From NCBI RefSeq assembly GCF_000003815.2, contig NC_049984.1:17574937-17638936 (forward strand): a DNA stretch of 64,000 bases. Reading direction: 5' to 3'. The stretch is from Branchiostoma floridae. Its lineage: Eukaryota > Chordata > Leptocardii > Amphioxiformes > Branchiostomatidae. Below the pieces are notes generated by a model. The model saw only the letters and a program-made list of their open reading frames with translations. It was not told the origin of the DNA and ran no database searches. The translations under genes were made by a program, and so were the position numbers. Positions 55,101 through 61,100 of this stretch are shown piece after piece (within the stretch, counting starts at the first letter, position 1; each line of letters begins with the position of its first letter).

Positions 55101-58100
55101 GAATATAGTGCAGTAGATATCAATTTCATGCAGATTGCCTTATCCAGATTATTTCCACTTTATGATATTGCTTAGGTTGTCTTGAATACCTCCTTCCTTA
55201 CCTGCGTCACACTGCACAAACACCTGTTGCCTGCCCAGGTTGTTCATCTCCAGGGGTTCTGTGATCTCATTACTGTCATCCAGCTTCACAATGGCAAACA
55301 CCAGCCCACAGAAGGACCTATCCTGCAGCACTGGGAACGTCTGGGCAGGGTTGCTCCAGTCCATGTCAGCTTCCATACCTACACAGATTATTGTTACATG
55401 TAAGTTACAACAAATAGAAGTGGCCATCAATTCCACCTCAGACAAGTGTTGTGCAATAAAGTTACAAATTAAATACAATATGCACTATATGTGTACTGCA
55501 TTCGATTCTTTCATTTTTATCATACATGGTTGTATTTAAGTTTGATGTCGGTGTTCTGAGTGGTCTGCATTTTACAGCACAGCCCAGGGCTCTATATATT
55601 TATAGTTTGATTTGAACAATTTGAACTCCATTGCATGTGCTGCTGTCTCTTATTTTGTTCAAATTGAGAAATAAAATTGTTGACGCAATGTGCATTAATG
55701 TAACATTTTTGCACTTTTTTTCCAATAAACTTTAGTTTCCTTAGGTTGGTATGACATAAATAAAATACAAACAGGGTATTCTGTATCGCCCTTGGGCCAT
55801 ACCTCAGTATTGTATTATATTCTACTCTATATGTATAGCAAGTGTCATCTTTTTATTGGTTGATGTTGATCAATATACAAATAGCCAGCAACAAAATTAT
55901 GATTGCTTATACTATAATCACATTAATGTGAGGCATGTTTCAACCATTATTTATCATGAAACATGAACACCAAGTTTGCCTTTGTCAAACTTTTTGTTCT
56001 ATAGCTCTGACATCTGTATCTGTATCTATATAGCCGGTATAACCGCCCTTCGGCGTAACACACCAGCTTCGCAGGCACGCGGTGCAGCAGGAGCTGGTTA
56101 TATCACACTGAACGATCCGTCACACCTAACTTTTGCACATCTATCTGCAAGCGTTCTTTAAAACTATCCAGAGAAGATGCCCCTACTGTGCTTGGTGATA
56201 ACAAGTTCCACTCTACGATAGTTCTGGGAAAATACGAAGTACATGGGTACTTACCGGCTGTAACATTCACAATCTCAGTGGATGTAAAAACTTGTAGATC
56301 TCCATCATCCAAGACCTGGTCCTTAGACAGATACAGGGTATAGCTGATGAACTCCTTCCTGATGTCCCACTTGTTTGCTATGGCTCCCACTGAGAAGTGT
56401 GGGGACAGATGCATCGTGTACTCTGTCATGCCATCTGCATTGATGATGTCAGGCAGCCCAAAGTTCTTCACAGAGATGTCATAGTACGCTGGAAAAGAAA
56501 TAAAAACTCATAAATGACTAACAAAATTTTCCTACACAGATGTACTTCTTTTTTCTTATCTGGTAGGGCAAATATACACATCAAAGCCAATTCTTGAACA
56601 CTGAAATGAGTTATATGTTATAAAAGAACAGGAACCTAAGACCAAAATTGTTACAGAAGTTACTTGCATCAACCACAGCAGTTTCAGCACCAAGGGCATC
56701 TGTAGAGAAAATGCAACCAATCAAAAGCCCCACCTTCTGGTTTTCCATCACATTGCAGAGGCAATGGTGTGTTCAACGTCAGGTAGTTGTTGTGCAGGGA
56801 GGTCTCATCTGCTCCAATGTTCGGGCCTTTCTCCACCCTCAGAATCCAGTAGGAGGTTGCAGCACACACAATGTCGGTGAAAGCCTTTCCATTCAGATAT
56901 CCCTATGAGAAAACACCATGAAAATTAAATTTCTTGCATGTTGCATAACATAGAAAACACTTTTGAGTACATGCTACTGACATTACGCATGCATGTAAAA
57001 TAGAAGAAATGTTGCATGTTAAAAAAGTTTCACAAACATCTAAAATACTGATTAGATAGAAAACTCAAAAATAAATCAAAGTAGTTAAAAAAGGGACAGC
57101 CACTATGTACAATGCCTTAAGTTCTTCATGCTTTATCATGAAACTGTCAAATTACCTTGATACCCTTCAGTGTCATCTTCTCCCCACTCCCCAGGGGCCT
57201 GTAGATATCAGGTGGATAGTGCCACCCCTGGGTAGGGCTGAGCTCGGTGGCTGTGTGGGGGCTGAAGTCTGCTGTCTCACTGGCGTACAGTTTCACCAGG
57301 AAGTTCTCGTGACAGGGGGACGCAGCCTCAAATGGCGACACGGCAACATTCTGGAAGACAATGGAAGCATTAACATACCTTCCATCAAGAATTTTTGAGA
57401 GATAAAAACATGTTGAGTCAAAGGCTCATCTTTTAGAATTTGTGTCATTTTACAGCTAGGGCCACACCAATTTAATTTGCTGCTTCATAGATTTTTACAG
57501 TGAAAATATAGCAGGCGTACATTATACATGCAATGGGCAGGGGGAAATCTTGAATATGACCATATCCACCAAGGCATACAGCTGGTCCTCGGGCTTTGTT
57601 TTCATTATGTTCTTCCAGTTAAGCATATTTCTTTGTTTTTTGAAAATCCGTGAACCATCAAATTAAATTGGTGTGGCCTAATATTACAAGTTAGATTTAT
57701 AATCTAAAGTTCAGAATGTAATTGTTCACTACCTGCACAGTTACATCGAAGGTGATAGGCAGGTCAGTGTAAGGCCAGATGTCCATCTGTCCGTGTAGTG
57801 GGTACATCACCAGGTCCGACACACTAAGCACATCTGCAGGACAAGATACCGACATAAGTGCAAACACAAGATCTCATGCAAGAGGTTCTGCTGCAGTACC
57901 GTAGGAAAATACTAGAAGGATTATTATCAATCTGTCCAATACCTACCCACCTATCAAATAACATGAAGATAAACTTAACATCCACAGTTTCTTCATTCAA
58001 GCTGTCTACAAATATACACAAAGACATACAATTTCCAATGCAGTGCCAAAGGAAGCTGCTACAATGCCCAGAAATGCAAATAACAAAAAAATTCAACAAA

Positions 58101-61100
58101 CTTGCAGCCATTGGTCGCCATTAATTGCCATTCTCTTATTGGTTGAACTGCTTTGCCATGCTGTCACTAGGTAAACTGCCAATGCTAATGGACAATCAGG
58201 ATTGGCCTTTTCCCAGTCCAACAGGCACAAAAACATTGAATTCAAACAGAAAATCAAACATACCTGCATTACACAATACAGTGATGGGGATTACTGCAGT
58301 GTTGTTCAGTTCACTCCTTTCTGATATCAGATCACCTAAAGCAGAAACAAATAAATTGACAAAAAAAAGTTATGGTAGTATAGCTATACAAACATAAATC
58401 TGAAGGAAGAAAACCTTGTAATCTGATAAAACAAGAAGTATACATTGATCAGAGAAAGATTAATTCAAAGTGAAATTGAAGAAAAAATGTGTATAGTAAG
58501 TTTGATTAAGTACTTGTGTCAATGACAACTCCAAGAAACACTGAGCCACAGTATTGGGACCCATCTGGCTGTTGAGGGATGACCAAGTTGTCTCCCCCCA
58601 AGTTCAGGAAAATGGTTTCTTCTGATGTCTTTGTGGGGACCTGTTCGGGGTCAAAGGTGACGGGACCTAGCCTCCTTCTCAGCTCGGATTCTCCCAGACT
58701 GCCGAAGCTGTGAGAAATCTGTGGAAAAATAATACAAGTCATAAATATTACATCACGCAAGCACATGCAAGTTGATGATTAAAACAAAGTACAAAAATAT
58801 GAATGTCAAGAGTTTATGATAATGACATTGTGGAACAATACACTACTGAATATCAATCCATCAAGTATGGGAAAAGTTTATCACCTTCACTTGTATAATC
58901 AGAAAGTTACAGAATCATGTATCTTGATTCAGTTTCACATGCTACAAAAAGTACCAAGAAGTTAATCTTTAAACAGTACCTGAAAATACAGCTACTACTT
59001 GGGTTTTAGATACACTGTATTGCTGACATTCTCCTTACTCTTAATAGTACATTTTATTATGTTAAATGGCTTAATGTGATAGGACCTAAGGTGTTTACTT
59101 GACCAGGGAATCAAGAACTGGAAGTATGATTTCATAATGGAATGTACTCAGCATTGGTGGCACATTGTGTACTCTAAGTACCTTTATATCCTGATCAGTG
59201 TGTATTTCCTGGTCCAGTGACAGGTACAGCTCTATGTCGATGGGAGTGACGTGGAAGTCAAAGGTCGCTGACCCCGCCAGCTCCACAGCCAGCAGCAGCT
59301 GGTAGTCGCGCGGTTCTCCCTCCACAAACACACCATCACCCGTGTTCAACAGTCGGGTGTACAGGTCTATGGTGTCTGGTGGGAGGCAAAGTAGGAGAAT
59401 TGTTATGACAAATATTAACGATTATATCTAATGATAATGGTCACCATTCTTTCATAAAAAACATTAAATTTAAGTGATGTCAACTTTTATAGGACCTTCT
59501 CAAGAATGTCTGGAACACCTAAATCTGCAGTGGGCATACCTCGGGTACTACTGATGCTTGGTAGATCTTCAAATTGGTACACTCATGTATCAATGAATGT
59601 GTTCAGTTGAAAGCAGTTCAGAGTACATGTTTGTATATCCAATCTTGTTTCAATGGCATTGTTCATTGTGAAAATTTGGTTTAATCTACTGTTCATTATT
59701 TCATGATGACAGTGAAGAGTCCAAAATGATTAGAAATATTATTATTTGTCATAAACAAAGAACTTCATTTTCCTCATGTCCTATTTTGGGGATTTTATTG
59801 TACAACTACTACTTTGTTTATAGCCTCACTCCAATAAGTCTATTGAATATGGACTATTCTGATGTTATGCTCCTTTTTTTTTACCTCCAGAGCAGGCCAG
59901 CATGTCATGTGGCCAGACGGAACAGACCACATTGTCCGTGGGGGTGGCGTCTATGTGTCGACTGTTGTCTGCTCCCTTCAGTGTCACTTCCACGCAGATG
60001 AAGGTCGTGATTTCGCAAACATCATGTGGAACACTGATTGGAGCAGCCAGGTTTGTCAAAGCAAGTTCTGCACCTGAGTTCACCAGACCCTGAATGAAAA
60101 AAAGAAAGTTTCAATTGGTTGGAAAGATAAATGTGAGGTAAAAGGTAAAGGTATCCTTTTTCAGATTGTAGGTTTCTTTTATCACCAAAAAATGGCATGC
60201 AGTCATGTACATGTACTTGCCTGAAGAAGGTTGTGACTCTCTGGTCCATAGGTAACACTGGATGGAAACATGATAGCTCCTCCCTCTCCATTCAAATTAG
60301 ACAGGAAGATATCTGATTGGTCAGAGATGTACACATTCCAATCCAGCTGCTCCACCCCATTGGTCAGTGGCCTCCCATGGTTCAGCAGGGTGACATTGAT
60401 GAGCACAGGTGTGAGGGTGTCTTCATACACCCTGGCTGTCTTTAGTGGCTGGACTGTAAAGGACCCTGTCTCGAGGGCAAGATCTAAAAAGGTAGAAAAG
60501 ACAGCAATGTCAACAAAATATGGTACCAGTTTTAGATCAATGGAGTATACATATTTCTCATGCCTTCAACCATTGAAGAAGCCCTTTTGGTAAAACAGGT
60601 CAGGGTGACAGTTTGTATTAAAGTTTGAAATGGGAACTATATGCAGCTCCAGCTGTTTTGCTGAGGGATGGCTGCAGTGCAAAAGTTGCTGGTTAGCTAT
60701 AATTTGATCTTCTCTCCAAATACATATATTCATTAAGTACCAGTTTTGTTCTTTACTTTTAAACTACTGTTTAGGCTATTACATATATCTAGTAATAAAC
60801 ATTCTACAGCAAAGATCATCATTTGTTTGCTTTTTGGGGGGTGACTACTTTCAAATGTTGACAATTACATGTGAACCTTATTCCAAAATGGGATTTTTTT
60901 TATTACAATAAGAAACAAACAGGCACTGCTCTATTACCCAGATCACACCAGACTCCGGGGCTCCTCCCAGTGGAGACATTAGCACACATCATGTTGTCTG
61001 CCGAGGTCCAGTCCTGCAGTCCCAACATGGCCTCCGTGTCATAGGTCAAGCACAGGTACAGCTCTGACTGACACTTGTCAATGGGGATGGTCATAGTTGC

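Noticed and set aside
56103-56254. Open extension of the repeat-5 exon past its donor
   Set aside because: The sequence is a retrotransposon C-terminus; a good G/GTAAGT donor and phase match to 55378 define the exon end.
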